DNA of 64,000 nt from Labrys wisconsinensis (lineage in GTDB: Bacteria > Pseudomonadota > Alphaproteobacteria > Rhizobiales > Labraceae): assembly GCF_030814995.1 (NCBI RefSeq), contig NZ_JAUSVX010000003.1, positions 310,001-374,000 of the forward strand, written 5' to 3'. A program made the position numbers and the translations under genes. Of this stretch, positions 18,402-30,384 are shown in pieces (position 1 is the first letter of the stretch; every line of letters begins with the position of its first letter). The notes beneath the pieces were generated by a model. The model had not been told where the DNA came from. It saw only the letters and a list, made by a program, of their open reading frames with translations, and searched no databases.

Positions 18402-18766
18402 CCATGCGCGATCCCCGGATCGACGCCTCTATCGCGCAGGCGCCGGGCTTCGCCCGGCCGATCCTGGCGCATATCCGCGCCGTGGTGCATGATGGCGGCG
18501 GCGGGATCGGCGAGACCATCAAGCGGGGCATGCCCTATTTCGAGCAGGACGGCCTGATCTGCGGCATGGCGGCCTTCACGACCCATTGCGCCCTGACCTT
18601 TCGCAAGGGCGAGGCGGCGAGCGGCGCGATCGGCGCCATGGGCCAGTTCGGGCGCCTCACCCGACTGGACGACCTGCCGGACGACGCGACGCTCCGGGCG
18701 CTGGTCGAACGGGCGGTCGCCCTGAACCGAGCCGGCGCCAGGACCGGCGCAGCAGGAAAGAGCTAG
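18398..18766 (+). CDS. DUF1801-domain protein inserted between trpD and trpC
   Basis: Function unknown. Seen: 122 aa from the ATG at 18398, overlapping the trpD stop by 4 bases. The pattern [23 protein letters not shown], followed by hydrophobic strand [10 protein letters not shown] and the late [27 protein letters not shown], fits the DUF1801/YdhG fold (small alpha/beta proteins sometimes called iron chaperone-like). No membrane segment or signal. It ends 3 bases before trpC, so it is embedded in the trp operon and translationally coupled. Nothing in the sequence ties it to tryptophan synthesis. The fold name is moderately sure, the role unknown. Confidence 0.75.
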   Translation: MTMRDPRIDASIAQAPGFARPILAHIRAVVHDGGGGIGETIKRGMPYFEQDGLICGMAAFTTHCALTFRKGEAASGAIGAMGQFGRLTRLDDLPDDATLRALVERAVALNRAGARTGAAGKS

Positions 18767-18769
18767 GCG

Positions 18770-19576
18770 ATGGCCGATATTCTCCAAACCATCGAAGCCT
18801 ATAAGCGGCGCGAGATCGCCGCGGCCAAGGAGCAGCGTCCCCTGGCCGGCCTGGCGAAGGCGGCGGCGGCGGCGCCGCCGGTGCGCGGCTTCCTGCATGC
18901 GCTCGAGGCGAAGCTCGCGCGGGGCGAGCCGGCCCTGATCGCCGAGATCAAGAAGGCGAGCCCGTCCAAGGGGCTGATCCGGGCCGACTTCGATCCCCCG
19001 GCGCTCGCCCGCGCCTACGAGGCCGGCGGAGCGGCCTGCCTGTCCGTGCTGACCGACGAGCCCTCCTTCCAGGGCAAGCCGGCCTATCTCGGTGCGGCCC
19101 GCGCCGCCGTCGGCCTGCCGGCCCTGCGCAAGGACTTCATGTACGACCCCTATCAGGTGGTGGAGGCGCGCGCCTGGGGCGCGGACTGCATCCTGATCAT
19201 CATGGCCGGCATCGACGACGCGGGTGCCCGCGCGCTCGTCGCCGCGGCGAAAGACTGGTCGCTCGACGTGCTCTGCGAGGTGCATGATGCCGCAGAGCTC
19301 GATCGCGCCCTCGCGCTCGACGTGAGGATGATCGGCATCAACAACAGAAATCTCAAGACGTTCGAGACGAAGCTTGAAGTTTCCGAAGAGCTCGCGCCGC
19401 GTGTGCCGCGCGACCGCCTGCTGGTCGGGGAGAGCGGCATCTTCACCGCGGCCGACATCACCCGGTTGAAGCGCGTCGGCATCGGTACCTTCCTGGTGGG
19501 CGAGAGCCTGATGCGCCAGGCCGACGTCACCGCGGCGACCCGGACGCTGCTCGCGCCGCAGGCGGAGGCCGCGTGA
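18770..19576 (+). CDS. trpC: Indole-3-glycerol-phosphate synthase
   Basis: Closes the indole ring from CdRP. Seen: 268 aa. [20 protein letters not shown] (catalytic Lys and phosphate site, about residues 62-81), [21 protein letters not shown] and the C-terminal [10 protein letters not shown] are all canonical for the TIM-barrel enzyme. AGGAAAG lies upstream of the ATG. Its stop overlaps the GTG start of moaC. The remaining tryptophan genes (trpF, trpB, trpA) are not in the window. Confidence 0.97.
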   Translation: MADILQTIEAYKRREIAAAKEQRPLAGLAKAAAAAPPVRGFLHALEAKLARGEPALIAEIKKASPSKGLIRADFDPPALARAYEAGGAACLSVLTDEPSFQGKPAYLGAARAAVGLPALRKDFMYDPYQVVEARAWGADCILIIMAGIDDAGARALVAAAKDWSLDVLCEVHDAAELDRALALDVRMIGINNRNLKTFETKLEVSEELAPRVPRDRLLVGESGIFTAADITRLKRVGIGTFLVGESLMRQADVTAATRTLLAPQAEAA

Positions 19577-20052
19577 GCAGCCTCACCCATCTCGGCGCCT
19601 CCGGCGAAGCCAACATGGTTGATGTGTCGGAGAAGCCGGCCACGACGCGCGTCGCGGTGGCGGAGGGGCGCGTGGTGATGCAGGCTGAGACGCTGGCGCT
19701 CGTGCGCAGGGGCGACGCCAGGAAAGGCGACGTGCTCGGCACGGCGCGGATCGCCGGCATCATGGCGGCGAAGAGGACGCACGAGCTGATCCCGCTCTGC
19801 CACCCCTTGATGTTGGCCAAGGTGACGGTGGAGATCGAGCCCGACGAGGCCCTGCCCGGCCTGCGGGTGAGGGCGCTCGCCAAGGTCACGGGCCAGACCG
19901 GCGTCGAGATGGAAGCCCTGACCGCCGTCTCGGTGGCGTGCCTCACCATCTACGACATGGTGAAGGCGGCCGATCGCGGCATGCGCATCGAAGGCATCCG
20001 CCTCGTGGAGAAGAGCGGCGGCAAGTCCGGCGAATGGCGGGCCGACCCATGA
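19573..20052 (+). CDS. moaC: Cyclic pyranopterin monophosphate synthase
   Basis: Second step of molybdenum cofactor synthesis, making cyclic pyranopterin phosphate. Seen: 159 aa from a GTG overlapping the trpC stop. The start region is [18 protein letters not shown]; the catalytic segments are IPLCHPL and [18 protein letters not shown] with the DR/KS tail [11 protein letters not shown]. Coupled by overlap to moeA. In this window the molybdenum cofactor is needed by xanthine dehydrogenase. Confidence 0.97.
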   Translation: MSSLTHLGASGEANMVDVSEKPATTRVAVAEGRVVMQAETLALVRRGDARKGDVLGTARIAGIMAAKRTHELIPLCHPLMLAKVTVEIEPDEALPGLRVRALAKVTGQTGVEMEALTAVSVACLTIYDMVKAADRGMRIEGIRLVEKSGGKSGEWRADP

Positions 20053-21272
20053 CCGACCTCCTGCCCGTCGCAGACGCCCTGGCACAGGTCCTCGCCGGCG
20101 TCGAGGCCCTGCCGGTCGAGCGCGTGCCGCTGCTCGAGGCCCGCGGCCGCGTGCTGGCCGAGACGCTCGTCGCCCGCCGCACCCAACCCGGGTTCGACGC
20201 CTCGGCCATGGACGGCTATGCCCTGCGGGCGGCGGAGGCGGCCGAGGGCGCGGCGTTGACGGTCATCGGCGAGAGCGCCGCGGGCCATGCCTTTTCCGGC
20301 CGTTTCGCCACCGGCGAGGCCGTCCGCATCTTCACCGGCGCGCCGGTGCCTGATGGCGCCGACGCCGTGCTGATCCAGGAGAATGCCCGGCGCGAGGGCG
20401 ACGTCATCCGCGTCACGGTCGCGCCGCGCCCCGGCCAGAACATCCGCCGGCGCGGCCTCGACTTCCGCGACGGCGATCCGGCGCTCGCGGCGGGAAAGCG
20501 GCTCGGTCCGCGCGACCTCGCCCTCGCCGCGGCGACCAACCATCCCGCCCTTCCCGTGCATCGGCGCCCGCGCGTGGCGATCCTGGCGACCGGCGACGAG
20601 ATCGTCCTGCCCGGCGCGCCCGCGGGCCCGCACCAGATCGTCGCCTCCAACACGTTCGCCCTGGCGGCGATGGCGCAGGCCGAAGGCGCCGACGTGATCG
20701 ACCTCGGCATCGCCGGCGATACCATGGCGGCGCTGGAGGCGGCGATCCGCCGGGCTCGGGATGCCGAGGCCGACGTGCTCGTGACCATTGGCGGCGCCTC
20801 CGTCGGCGACCGCGACCTGGTGCAGGCCGCCCTGACCCGCGAGGGCATGAGCCTCGGCTTCTGGAAGATCGCCATGCGGCCGGGCAAACCGATGATGCAT
20901 GGCGGCCTCGGCCGGATGCGCATCCTCGGCCTGCCCGGCAACCCGGTTTCGGCCATCGTCTGCGGCGTGCTGTTCCTGGTGCCGCTGATCCGCGCCCTGT
21001 CCGGCCGCGGCGATCGCACTCTGGCGCGCCGGCCGGCGCGCTTCGCCGTCGATTGGCCGGCGAACGATTTCCGCGAGGACTATCTGCGCGCGACGTTCGC
21101 GCTTGACGCAGCGGCGGAGCTGCCGATGGTGACACCGTTCGCGGTGCAGGATTCGTCGATGGTCAGCGTGCTGGCCGGCGCGGACTGCCTCGCCATCCGT
21201 CCGCCGCACGCACCGGCGGCGCAGGCGGGCGACCCCTGCGAGATCATCGATCTCAACGCTGCCGGCTATTGA
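20049..21272 (+). CDS. moeA: Molybdopterin molybdenumtransferase
   Basis: Inserts molybdate into adenylylated molybdopterin. Seen: 407 aa from the ATG overlapping the moaC stop (ATGA). [36 protein letters not shown] and the MPT-binding [12 protein letters not shown] and [13 protein letters not shown] are in the family order, followed by GLPGNPVSA and a C-terminal domain. This is the last gene of the coupled trpG-trpD-DUF1801-trpC-moaC-moeA run. The lexA promoter begins about 20 bases after its stop. Confidence 0.96.
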   Translation: MTDLLPVADALAQVLAGVEALPVERVPLLEARGRVLAETLVARRTQPGFDASAMDGYALRAAEAAEGAALTVIGESAAGHAFSGRFATGEAVRIFTGAPVPDGADAVLIQENARREGDVIRVTVAPRPGQNIRRRGLDFRDGDPALAAGKRLGPRDLALAAATNHPALPVHRRPRVAILATGDEIVLPGAPAGPHQIVASNTFALAAMAQAEGADVIDLGIAGDTMAALEAAIRRARDAEADVLVTIGGASVGDRDLVQAALTREGMSLGFWKIAMRPGKPMMHGGLGRMRILGLPGNPVSAIVCGVLFLVPLIRALSGRGDRTLARRPARFAVDWPANDFREDYLRATFALDAAAELPMVTPFAVQDSSMVSVLAGADCLAIRPPHAPAAQAGDPCEIIDLNAAGY

Positions 21273-21290
21273 TTTACTTGAAGTTCATGA

Positions 21291-21335
21291 TTGCGGAACA
21301 CAGTGCGAACATGTAGCACTGTTCATGTTTTGTTT
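21291..21335 (+). promoter_or_regulatory. lexA promoter with LexA boxes
   Basis: Seen: GAAC-N7-GAAC at 21296-21310 (the reverse complement of the alphaproteobacterial GTTC-N7-GTTC LexA site). It lies in the spacer of a promoter with -35 TTGCGG (21291-21296), 17 bases and -10 TAGCAC (21314-21319). A second, near-consensus GTTC-N7-GTTT lies at 21321-21335, over the expected transcription start. This is the expected autoregulation of lexA. Confidence 0.8.
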
Positions 21336-21377
21336 GGCGATTCATCGGTTGATTCGCCCGCCGCACCAGGAACGCCG

Positions 21378-22094
21378 ATGCTGACGAAGAAACAACACGA
21401 ATTGTTGCGCTTCATCCACGAACGCCTGAAGGAGCAGGGCGTGCCGCCCTCCTTCGACGAGATGAAGGACGCGCTCGACCTTCGCTCCAAGTCCGGCATC
21501 CATCGCCTGATCATGGCGCTGGAGGAACGTGGTTTCATCCGTCGCCTGCCCAATCGCGCCCGGGCGCTCGAGGTGGTCAAGCTGCCCGAGTCCTCGGTGC
21601 CGGGATTCGGGGCCACCCCCTCGCAGCGCGGCTTCCGACCCAACGTGATCGAGGGCGCCCTGGGGCGGGTGCGCAGCGCCCCGGCGGCGCCCGCCGACGA
21701 GGATGCCGTCCGCTCGGTGCTGGTGCCCGTCATGGGCCGGATCGCCGCGGGCACGCCGGTCTCGGCCATCCAGAACAAGAGCCATACGATCAGCGTGCCG
21801 CCGGAGATGCTGACGGCCGGCGAGCATTTCGCCCTCGAAGTGCGCGGCGATTCGATGATCGAGGCCGGCATCTTCGACAACGACATCGTGCTGATCCGCC
21901 GCCAGGACAATGCGGAGACCGGCGACATCATCGTGGCGCTGATCGACGACGAGGAGGCGACGCTGAAACGTCTGCGCCGCCGGGGCGCCTCGATTGCGCT
22001 CGAAGCCGCCAACCCCGCCTATGAGACACGCATCTTCGGACCGGACCGCGTGCGCATCCAGGGCAAGCTGGTCGGCTTGTTCCGCCGCTACTGA
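21378..22094 (+). CDS. lexA: LexA repressor
   Basis: SOS transcriptional repressor that self-cleaves when RecA filaments form. Seen: 238 aa from ATG 21378. N-terminal winged helix ([16 protein letters not shown] ... [32 protein letters not shown]). The cleavage site Ala-Gly is in [10 protein letters not shown], the catalytic Ser in RGDSMIEAG and the Lys in [10 protein letters not shown]. An upstream in-frame ATG (21291) would place LexA boxes inside the coding region and is rejected. Its stop overlaps the convergent comEC stop by 7 bases. Confidence 0.97.
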   Translation: MLTKKQHELLRFIHERLKEQGVPPSFDEMKDALDLRSKSGIHRLIMALEERGFIRRLPNRARALEVVKLPESSVPGFGATPSQRGFRPNVIEGALGRVRSAPAAPADEDAVRSVLVPVMGRIAAGTPVSAIQNKSHTISVPPEMLTAGEHFALEVRGDSMIEAGIFDNDIVLIRRQDNAETGDIIVALIDDEEATLKRLRRRGASIALEAANPAYETRIFGPDRVRIQGKLVGLFRRY

Positions 22095-24370
22095 GGCTCC
22101 GTCGCGGCTTCGTTGCCGGCCTCGTCCGTGGCAGCTGCCGGCGCGACTGCCGACCGCCTCGGCGCAATCGTCCGGGCGGCGACGGGCGCCCAGGGCCTGT
22201 CGCTGCCGGCAGGACGTGCGGCGACGACACGCCAGCGCGGCACGGCATCGAAGGACGAGGTCTCCTCGTAGATGGCGATGGATCCGGCGGCGAGAATCGC
22301 TGCTCTGTCGACGACCACGCCGGCAGCGGCGCAGCGGGCCGGCGCCGCGAGGGGCGTGACCAGGATGGCGACCTTGCCGCAGTCCTCGTCGATGGCATTC
22401 ATGGTCCGGTCCAGCTCCAGGGCACGCCCATGCCCGAGGGGAACAGAGCAGCCCTCCGGGTCGCAGCGCCTGCCCTCGGCCAGCGTCGGGTCCTCGGGCG
22501 GACGGGCATCGCCCATCGCCAGGAGCCATTCGCGGACGTTGAAGGCATCGCGCTTGTCGGCGATGACAGCCAGGCGCTCGCCGTCCCGGGCCAGGGCGGC
22601 ATGGCCGTTCGCCCCGAGGATGGCGACCGGCCTGGGCGAGGCCACGGCCAGCGCCGCGCCGAGGCTCAGCGGCAGCACGGCGACGAGGGCCAGGCGGCTG
22701 CGCAGGACCGCCAGCAGCACCAGGCAGGCGGAGAAGGCGGCGAGCGCCGTGCTGGAGAATTGCGGCGTGACGATCTCCGAGCCTGGCCAGGTCGCGACCA
22801 TCCGGGCGATCGCCATGAACCAGCTCACCGCCACGCCCATGGCGGACCAGACCGGCGCGCCGTAACCGAACGGCTCGGCCGCCAGCGCCAGCAGGGCCAG
22901 CGGCATGATCAGCAGCGAAACGATCGGCGTCGCCATGAAGTTGGCGGCGAGCGACTGGACCGTCAGCCGATGGAAATGGAAGGCGGAGAACGGCGCCGTC
23001 GCCAGCGAGGCGATGATCGTGGTGACCATCAGCCCGACGACCACCACGCCGAACCGGGACAGCACCCGCCCGGCAAAGGAGGTCGGCGGCCGCGATCCCG
23101 GCCGGCGCGGCTGGTCGTACCAGGCGACGAGCATGGCGACCGCGCCGAAGGACATCTGGAAACTCGGCCCGAGCAGTTGCTCCGGCGTGGTCAGGAGCAC
23201 GAGGCCGGCGGCGAGCGCGACGTTGCGGCGGGTGATGGCGGTGCGATTGAGCGCCATCGCCATCAGCACGATGGCCGACATGAAGAAGGAGCGCACCGTG
23301 GCCACTTCGGCGCCGGAAAAGATCGTGTAGGCCGCGGCCGGACCGAGGGACAGCATGGCCGCCAGCGCCTTCAGCGGCAGGCAGAGGGCGAGGCGCTGGG
23401 AGAGCGCCAGCAGCGCGCGGATCAGCCAGAACAGCGCGCCGGCGAACAGCGCCATGTGCAGGCCGGAGATCGACACCACGTGATAGAGGCCGGCGGCGCG
23501 CAATGCCGTGTTGGCGTCCTCGGGGATCAGGCCGCGCTTGCCGGTGACCTGCGAGGCAGCGACGGCGCCGTCCTCGCCCGGCACGATCGCGACGATGCGC
23601 TCGGTGAGGGCGTTGCGGATGCGGTCGAGCCAGGCGGCGAAGCGCTCGCCGGCGGTCATGGCGACGGGACGCTCCGCCGGCTTGATCCGGCCGGCGACGA
23701 AGCCCACCGCGCCGATGCCGTGGAAGAAAGCGTCGCGGGCGAAGTCGTAGCCGCCGGGCACCGTTGGAGGCGGCGGCGGGCGCATCAGCGCCTTCAGCGT
23801 CACGCTGTCGCCCGGCGCCGGCAGGTCGATGCCGGTGGAGGTCAGCCGGACCAGGGCGGGCATGGCCTCCGGGGCAAGGCCCGCGATCGTCTCCGGCCGC
23901 AGCACCAGGCGGGCACCGCCGCGGGCGCGCCGGTCGACGGAGAGGACCGTCGCAGTCATGGTCGCGGTCAGGGGCTTGGTGAGCTGCGGCGCCGCCACGG
24001 CGAGAGTGCGCAGCTTGGCCGAGGAGAAGCCGACGCCGAGGGCCGCGCAGCAGACGAAGCCGATATACAGCCAGCGCCGGCCGCGAGCGGCCCAGGCCGC
24101 CGCGACCGCCGCAAGGCTCGCCGTGGCCGGCCCGGCGAGGCCCGGCTCTTCCGGCGCGACGAAATAGAGGATGACGCCGAGCCCCAGGAAGATCGGCACG
24201 ACCAGCGCGAGATCGAAGGCGTCGGCCTCGAAGGCGGCGGCGGCGCGCAGCCGGGCGCCGAAGGTCGCGACGAGCTGTGACAGCGTCGCCACGCCGGGCA
24301 TGACAAAGGGTTGGCGGCGCGGGTCGACCCCCGCCACCCCGACGCGCTCCCCTGCCCGCCCACGCCCCAT
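22088..24370 (-). CDS. comEC: ComEC/Rec2-family membrane protein without a metallo-beta-lactamase motif
   Basis: Inner-membrane channel protein; in competent bacteria ComEC passes single-stranded DNA inwards. Seen: 760 aa. Two or three N-terminal transmembrane helices precede a DUF4131-like periplasmic region, then the Competence domain with [34 protein letters not shown] and many hydrophobic helices up to about residue 575. The C-terminal part (about 580-760) lacks any HxHxDH motif, so the nuclease-like metallo-beta-lactamase domain of classical ComEC is absent or degenerate. Known: rhizobial ComEC proteins are often like this. It converges on lexA and is divergent from gltX. A shorter start at ATG 24301 is possible. 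Confidence 0.88.
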   Translation of the reverse strand: MGRGRAGERVGVAGVDPRRQPFVMPGVATLSQLVATFGARLRAAAAFEADAFDLALVVPIFLGLGVILYFVAPEEPGLAGPATASLAAVAAAWAARGRRWLYIGFVCCAALGVGFSSAKLRTLAVAAPQLTKPLTATMTATVLSVDRRARGGARLVLRPETIAGLAPEAMPALVRLTSTGIDLPAPGDSVTLKALMRPPPPPTVPGGYDFARDAFFHGIGAVGFVAGRIKPAERPVAMTAGERFAAWLDRIRNALTERIVAIVPGEDGAVAASQVTGKRGLIPEDANTALRAAGLYHVVSISGLHMALFAGALFWLIRALLALSQRLALCLPLKALAAMLSLGPAAAYTIFSGAEVATVRSFFMSAIVLMAMALNRTAITRRNVALAAGLVLLTTPEQLLGPSFQMSFGAVAMLVAWYDQPRRPGSRPPTSFAGRVLSRFGVVVVGLMVTTIIASLATAPFSAFHFHRLTVQSLAANFMATPIVSLLIMPLALLALAAEPFGYGAPVWSAMGVAVSWFMAIARMVATWPGSEIVTPQFSSTALAAFSACLVLLAVLRSRLALVAVLPLSLGAALAVASPRPVAILGANGHAALARDGERLAVIADKRDAFNVREWLLAMGDARPPEDPTLAEGRRCDPEGCSVPLGHGRALELDRTMNAIDEDCGKVAILVTPLAAPARCAAAGVVVDRAAILAAGSIAIYEETSSFDAVPRWRVVAARPAGSDRPWAPVAARTIAPRRSAVAPAAATDEAGNEAATEPQ

Positions 24371-24480
24371 GAAAGGCCGCTCCGACGCTACCGCCCGGCA
24401 CGACGCTGTGTTAAACGCCCCCAGCGTATCGCGTCCCCTACCCGCTCGCCAGGGGACTGCCTCAAGAGACCGCCCCCGAC

Positions 24481-25905
24481 ATGTCTTCGCCCGTCGTCAC
24501 CCGTTTCGCCCCCTCGCCCACCGGCTTCCTGCATATCGGCGGCGGCCGCACGGCGCTGTTCAACTGGCTCTATGCCAAGGCGAAGGGCGGCAGGATGCTG
24601 CTGCGCATCGAGGACACCGACCGGGAGCGCTCGACCCAGGCCGCCATCGGCGCCATCATCGACGGCCTCTCCTGGCTCGGGCTCGACTGGGACGGCGATC
24701 CGATCTTCCAGTTCGCCCGCGCCGCGCGGCACCGCGAGGTGGCGGAGGCGATGCTGGCGAGCGGGCGGGCCTATTACTGCTATGCCACGCCGCAGGAGCT
24801 GGAGGAGATGCGCGAGACCGCCCGCAGGGAGGGGCGGCCGCCGCGCTATGATGGGCGCTGGCGCGATCGCGATCCCGCCAGCGCGCCGCCGGGCATCAAG
24901 CCGGTGATCCGCCTGCGCGCCCCGCAGGACGGCGAGACCGTCATCGACGACGAGGTGCAGGGCCGCGTCACCTGGGCCAACAAGGACCTGGACGATCTGG
25001 TGCTGCTGCGCTCGGACGGCAATCCGACCTATATGCTGGCGGTGGTGGTGGACGACCACGACATGGGGATCACCCATATCATCCGCGGCGACGATCATCT
25101 CACCAATGCCGCGCGCCAGAAGCAGATCTACGAGGCCATGGGCTGGGACGTGCCGCACATGGCCCATATCCCGCTGATCCACGGGCCGGACGGCGCCAAG
25201 CTGTCCAAGCGGCACGGGGCGCTGGGCGTCGACGCCTATCGCGCCATGGGCTATCTGCCGGCGGCCATGCGCAACTACCTGGTGCGCCTGTCCTGGAGCC
25301 ACGGCGACCAGGAGATCTTCTCGACCGAGGACATGATCGCCGCCTTCGACACCGGCGCGATCGGCCGCTCCCCGGCCCGCTTCGACTTCAAGAAGCTGGA
25401 GAACCTCAACGGCCACTACATGCGTGCCTCCCCGGACGCCGAGCTGATGGATGCGATCGACAAGCTGCTCCCGCACATCCCGGGCGGCCCGGAGCTGGCG
25501 GCCAAGCTCGATCCGCCGATGCGTCGCAAGCTGACGGCGGCGCTGCCCGGGCTGAAGGAGCGCGCCAAGACGCTGATCGAGCTCCTGGACGGCGCCGGCT
25601 TCCTGTTCGCCGCCCGCCCCCTGCCGCTCGACGACAAGGCCCGGTCGCTGCTCACCGACGAGGCGCGGGCGACGCTGGGGCTGGCCACGACCCGGCTCGA
25701 GACCCTGGCGGACTGGTCGGCCGAAGCGGCGGAGGCGGCAATCCGGGCCCTTGCCGACGAGACCGGGCTCAAGCTCGGCCAGGTGGCCCAGCCGCTGCGC
25801 GCAGCCCTCACCGGGCGGGCGACCTCGCCGCCGGTGTTCGACGTGCTGGCGGTGCTGGGCCGCGAGGAGAGCCTCGCCCGGCTGAAGGACCAGGCCACGT
25901 CCTGA
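24481..25905 (+). CDS. gltX: Glutamyl-tRNA synthetase
   Basis: Charges tRNA-Glu (and possibly tRNA-Gln for later amidation). Seen: 474 aa, usual length. Class I signature [20 protein letters not shown] at the N-terminus (HIGH-type motif), zinc-region variation in the middle, and the KMSKS-type motif KLSKRHG (about residue 240). A C-terminal anticodon-binding helical domain follows. Only a weak ribosome site precedes the ATG. It is divergent from comEC with a 110-base intergenic region. Confidence 0.96.
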   Translation: MSSPVVTRFAPSPTGFLHIGGGRTALFNWLYAKAKGGRMLLRIEDTDRERSTQAAIGAIIDGLSWLGLDWDGDPIFQFARAARHREVAEAMLASGRAYYCYATPQELEEMRETARREGRPPRYDGRWRDRDPASAPPGIKPVIRLRAPQDGETVIDDEVQGRVTWANKDLDDLVLLRSDGNPTYMLAVVVDDHDMGITHIIRGDDHLTNAARQKQIYEAMGWDVPHMAHIPLIHGPDGAKLSKRHGALGVDAYRAMGYLPAAMRNYLVRLSWSHGDQEIFSTEDMIAAFDTGAIGRSPARFDFKKLENLNGHYMRASPDAELMDAIDKLLPHIPGGPELAAKLDPPMRRKLTAALPGLKERAKTLIELLDGAGFLFAARPLPLDDKARSLLTDEARATLGLATTRLETLADWSAEAAEAAIRALADETGLKLGQVAQPLRAALTGRATSPPVFDVLAVLGREESLARLKDQATS

Positions 25906-26160
25906 GGGGGCGGCCGGGCCGCGGAATCGCGGCCGTCCGGAGTCGCCCGGCCGCCGATCGAGACGCTCCGCCGGCCCTGCAGCATCCGCACGCCGGTTGC
26001 GCCGCCAGGGCACGCCTGCCGGTCCCGGACCAGTTCTTGCGGCAATGCAGCAAATGAGCTACCCAATCCGCGCGAACGACGGACGCAGGATCGCAGCAGC
26101 GATCACGGGCCTGCACCGGGCTCGGGCGCGTCGGCCGGTTTCCGAACACAGGAGACGAGC

Positions 26161-27453
<1,293 letters not shown>

Positions 27454-27475
27454 GGCGCTGCAAGAAAATGGTACA

Positions 27476-27496
27476 GCGGCGCTGAAGAAGCGCCGC
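27476..27496. terminator. Hairpin between convergent gltA and lpxB, possible terminator
   Basis: Seen: perfect 8-base stem GCGGCGCT (27476-27483) and AGCGCCGC (27489-27496) with a 5-base loop. On the minus strand a partly T-rich stretch (27463-27469 region, ATTTTCTTG) follows a few bases later; on the plus strand there is no T tract. It lies in the 68-base gap between the two stops, so it may end transcription from either side. Confidence 0.4.
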
Positions 27497-27521
27497 CGGC
27501 GGCCTTGCCGATCGCCCGGGA

Positions 27522-28697
27522 TCAGCGGGCCGCGCGCTTGGCTTCGATGGTTTCGAGCACGATGCGGGCGGCGCGCTCGGATGGCGCTTCGCCTTCCAGC
27601 CGCATCAGGCCGTCGAGGCGGCCGAGCGCCTCGAGCTGGTGCCGGCGCTCCGGCCCCTCGCCGATCAGCGGCACCAGCGCCTCGGCGAGGCGCGGCGGCG
27701 TCGCATCCTCCTGCAGCAGCTCCGGGATCGCCCGCTCGCCCAGGATCAGGTTGGGCAGCAGCACCGACGGCGTCCGGATCAGCCGGCGCGCCAGGAAGGC
27801 CTCCCAGCCCGGGAGGCGATAGGCGCCGACCATGGGCACGCCGGACAGTGCCAGCTCCAGCGTCACGGTGCCGGAGGCCGCCAGCGCCGCCCGTGCCCGC
27901 CGGAACGCCGCGAACTTCTCGGCCTCCCCGTCGATCACCCGCGGACGGACCGCCCAGCTCGCGACTGCGGCGCGCAGCCGCTTCGCATGGCGCGGCACCG
28001 TGGGCAGGACGATGTCGAAGGGGCCGGCCCGCTGTATCGCCAGGGCCAGCGCTTCGCCGAAAACGTTCGTCAGCCGCGCCACCTCGCCAGAACGGCTGCC
28101 CGGCAGCGCCAGCACCAGCGGCGGCGCGGCGGAGCGCGCCGCCGTCTCCTGCGGATCTGGTCGCAGTTCGCCCAGGCGCTCGATCAAGGGATGGCCGACA
28201 TAGGTGCAGGGCGGCCCGCCCAGCCGCTGATGCGCAGCCGGCTCGAACGGCAGCAGGGCCAGGACATGGTCGACATAGGCCGCCATGTCGCGCGCTCGCC
28301 CGGATCGCCAGGCCCAGACCGACGGCGAGACGTAGTCGACGATCGGCAGGCCCGGCAGGCGCCGCCGCACGCGCTTTGCGACCGCGTGGGTAAAGCCGGG
28401 ACTATCGATGATCACCAGCACGTCAGGCGGCTCGGCCACCACCGCGTCGATCGTCTGCCAGGCCCGCGCATAGATCGTCGGAAACCGCGCGAGGACCGGG
28501 GCAAATCCCATCACCGCGACGTCGTCGAGGGGAAACAGGCTTTCCATGCCTTCGGCGCTCATCGCCGGGCCGGCGACGCCGCGAAAGCGGACCGCGCCGG
28601 CGAGCCGCCGGCGCAACGCCTGCATCAGCTTGAAGCCGAGCTGGTCGCCCGAGGGTTCTCCGACCACCAGGAAGACGTCGAGCGGCGCACCGGTCAT
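27522..28697 (-). CDS. lpxB: Lipid-A-disaccharide synthase
   Basis: Joins UDP-2,3-diacylglucosamine and lipid X into the lipid A disaccharide at the inner membrane. Seen: 391 aa. N-terminal VFLVVGEPSGDQLGFKLMQAL, then IDSPGFTHAVAKRVRR, VDYVSPSVWAWR and LPFEP; the GT19 C-terminal half contains LALPGSRSGEVARL and ASGTVTLELAL. The start overlaps the lpxI stop (ATGA). Last gene of the lpxD-fabZ-lpxA-lpxI-lpxB run. Confidence 0.96.
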   Translation of the reverse strand: MTGAPLDVFLVVGEPSGDQLGFKLMQALRRRLAGAVRFRGVAGPAMSAEGMESLFPLDDVAVMGFAPVLARFPTIYARAWQTIDAVVAEPPDVLVIIDSPGFTHAVAKRVRRRLPGLPIVDYVSPSVWAWRSGRARDMAAYVDHVLALLPFEPAAHQRLGGPPCTYVGHPLIERLGELRPDPQETAARSAAPPLVLALPGSRSGEVARLTNVFGEALALAIQRAGPFDIVLPTVPRHAKRLRAAVASWAVRPRVIDGEAEKFAAFRRARAALAASGTVTLELALSGVPMVGAYRLPGWEAFLARRLIRTPSVLLPNLILGERAIPELLQEDATPPRLAEALVPLIGEGPERRHQLEALGRLDGLMRLEGEAPSERAARIVLETIEAKRAAR

Positions 28698-29578
28698 CTT
28701 GCGACCCCGAGGATGAACAGGCCGAGCTTCTCCGCCTCGGCCAGGGTCTGCTGCCGCTCGACGACCAGGACGCCACCGGCCTCGACCGCGATGCCGGCAA
28801 GCCCGGCCCGAACCGCCAGCCGCACGGTCCTCGGGCCGATCACCGGCAGGTCGGCGCGCATGTCCTGGCCGGGCTTGGGCGCCTTCACCATCACCCCGCC
28901 GCGATGCTCGGCCAGCACCGGCCGGCCATGACGCAGCAGGCGGCCGAGCAGCCCGTGCCGCCGCAACGCCGAGACGCGGCGCAGCATCGCGTCCGTCCCC
29001 TCTGCGGCCTCGACCGCCAGGACCCGCCCGTCGGCCACGACCACCGCCTGGCCGACATCGAGCGGCCCGAACGCCCGCAGCGCCTCCACGCCCCTGGCGA
29101 TGTCAGCCATGGCGCTCTCGCCCGGGTCTCGGCCGGCGAGCAGGCCGATTGCGGCCATCAGCCCCGGAGCCACGTCGCGCACGCCAACCACGGGAAAGCC
29201 GCTGTGCTCCAGGAAGGCGATGACGCCGCGCAGGACATTGTCGTCGCCGCCCCGCACGATCCGGCGGATCTCGTCGCGGTTGAGCGCCGCCTGCCAGGCC
29301 GCGAGCACCAGGCCGAGCCCCGGCCTGTGGACGGTTCCGGCCATGACGATGCGGCCGACGCCGAGGCGCCCCAGCGCCGCCACCGCCCCGGCAGGGTCCA
29401 TCATCCCGATCGGCTCTTGGGCGAACCCGGCGAAATCGGCGTCCGCCACGCCCCGCAGCGGCATCACCACCACGGCTTCGCCGCGCGCGGCGACCTCGGC
29501 GGCGATCTCGGCCGGCAACCGGCCGGCTCCGGCGATGATCGCCAGGGGAGCGGGCCTGGAGCTCGCGCCGGGGCTCAA
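28694..29578 (-). CDS. lpxI: UDP-2,3-diacylglucosamine pyrophosphatase LpxI (DUF1009)
   Basis: Cleaves UDP-2,3-diacylglucosamine to lipid X; it replaces LpxH in alphaproteobacteria. Seen: 294 aa from a TTG that overlaps the lpxA stop (TTGA). N-terminal LAIIAGAGRLPAEIA and MAGTVHRPGL; the C-terminal catalytic region has VKAPKPGQDMRADLPVIGPRTV-like residues, including the conserved Asp pair (about residues 220-235). The TTG is chosen because the family begins just before LAIIAG and no ATG is close. Confidence 0.93.
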   Translation of the reverse strand: MSPGASSRPAPLAIIAGAGRLPAEIAAEVAARGEAVVVMPLRGVADADFAGFAQEPIGMMDPAGAVAALGRLGVGRIVMAGTVHRPGLGLVLAAWQAALNRDEIRRIVRGGDDNVLRGVIAFLEHSGFPVVGVRDVAPGLMAAIGLLAGRDPGESAMADIARGVEALRAFGPLDVGQAVVVADGRVLAVEAAEGTDAMLRRVSALRRHGLLGRLLRHGRPVLAEHRGGVMVKAPKPGQDMRADLPVIGPRTVRLAVRAGLAGIAVEAGGVLVVERQQTLAEAEKLGLFILGVAR

Positions 29579-30384
29579 GCGTCGGCGCCCGCCGCGTCGC
29601 GCGGCGTGCAGATCGCCCGATCGCCGCCCGCCCGGACGAAGGACACCATCTCCTGCACCAGCGGCTCGTCGACGAACTCGGACGCGACGTCCTCGAGCCG
29701 CTCCTTCAGCGTGCCCTCGTCGGCGAACAGCAGGCGGTAGGCCCGGCGCAGGGCGTGGATCTGCTCGCGCTCGAAGCCGCGCCGCTTCAGGCCGACGATG
29801 TTGAGGCCGGCGAGATGGGCACGGTTGCCGATCGCCATGCCATAGGGGATGAGGTCGTTCTCGACGCCGGTCAGCCCGCCGACGAAGGCGTGGGCGCCGA
29901 TGCGCACGAACTGATGCGCGGCGCAGCCCCCGCCCAGGATGGCGAAGTCGCCGACCGTGCAGTGGCCGGCGAGCATGACGTTGTTGGAGCAGATGACGTT
30001 GTTGCCGAGCTTGCAGTCATGCGCGACATGGCTCTGGGCCAGGAAGACGCAGCGCTCGCCGACCTCCGTCCGCAGGCCGCCGCCGGCCGTGCCGGGGTTC
30101 ATGGTCACGCCTTCCCGGATCAGGCAGTCGGCGCCGACCACCAGTTCGGACGGCTCTCCCCGGTACTTGAGGTCCTGCGGGGGGTGCCCGAGCGAAGCAA
30201 AGGGATAGACCTGCGTGCGGGCGCCGATGCGGGTGCGCCCGGCGACGACCACGTGCGAATGCAGCGTCACGCCGTCCGCCAGGGACACGGCCTCGCCGAC
30301 GAGGCAGAAAGGCCCGACGGTCACGCCCTCGCCGAGAACGGCGCCGGGCGCGACGATAGCCGTGGGATGGATGGCCTGGGTCAT
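29575..30384 (-). CDS. lpxA: UDP-N-acetylglucosamine acyltransferase
   Basis: First step of lipid A synthesis, acylating UDP-GlcNAc from acyl-ACP. Seen: 269 aa. Left-handed beta-helix hexapeptide repeats run through the first two thirds ([20 protein letters not shown] onward); [18 protein letters not shown] includes the catalytic His region, and the helical C-terminal domain begins after [19 protein letters not shown]. The start overlaps the fabZ stop (ATGA). Confidence 0.96.
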   Translation of the reverse strand: MTQAIHPTAIVAPGAVLGEGVTVGPFCLVGEAVSLADGVTLHSHVVVAGRTRIGARTQVYPFASLGHPPQDLKYRGEPSELVVGADCLIREGVTMNPGTAGGGLRTEVGERCVFLAQSHVAHDCKLGNNVICSNNVMLAGHCTVGDFAILGGGCAAHQFVRIGAHAFVGGLTGVENDLIPYGMAIGNRAHLAGLNIVGLKRRGFEREQIHALRRAYRLLFADEGTLKERLEDVASEFVDEPLVQEMVSFVRAGGDRAICTPRDAAGADA

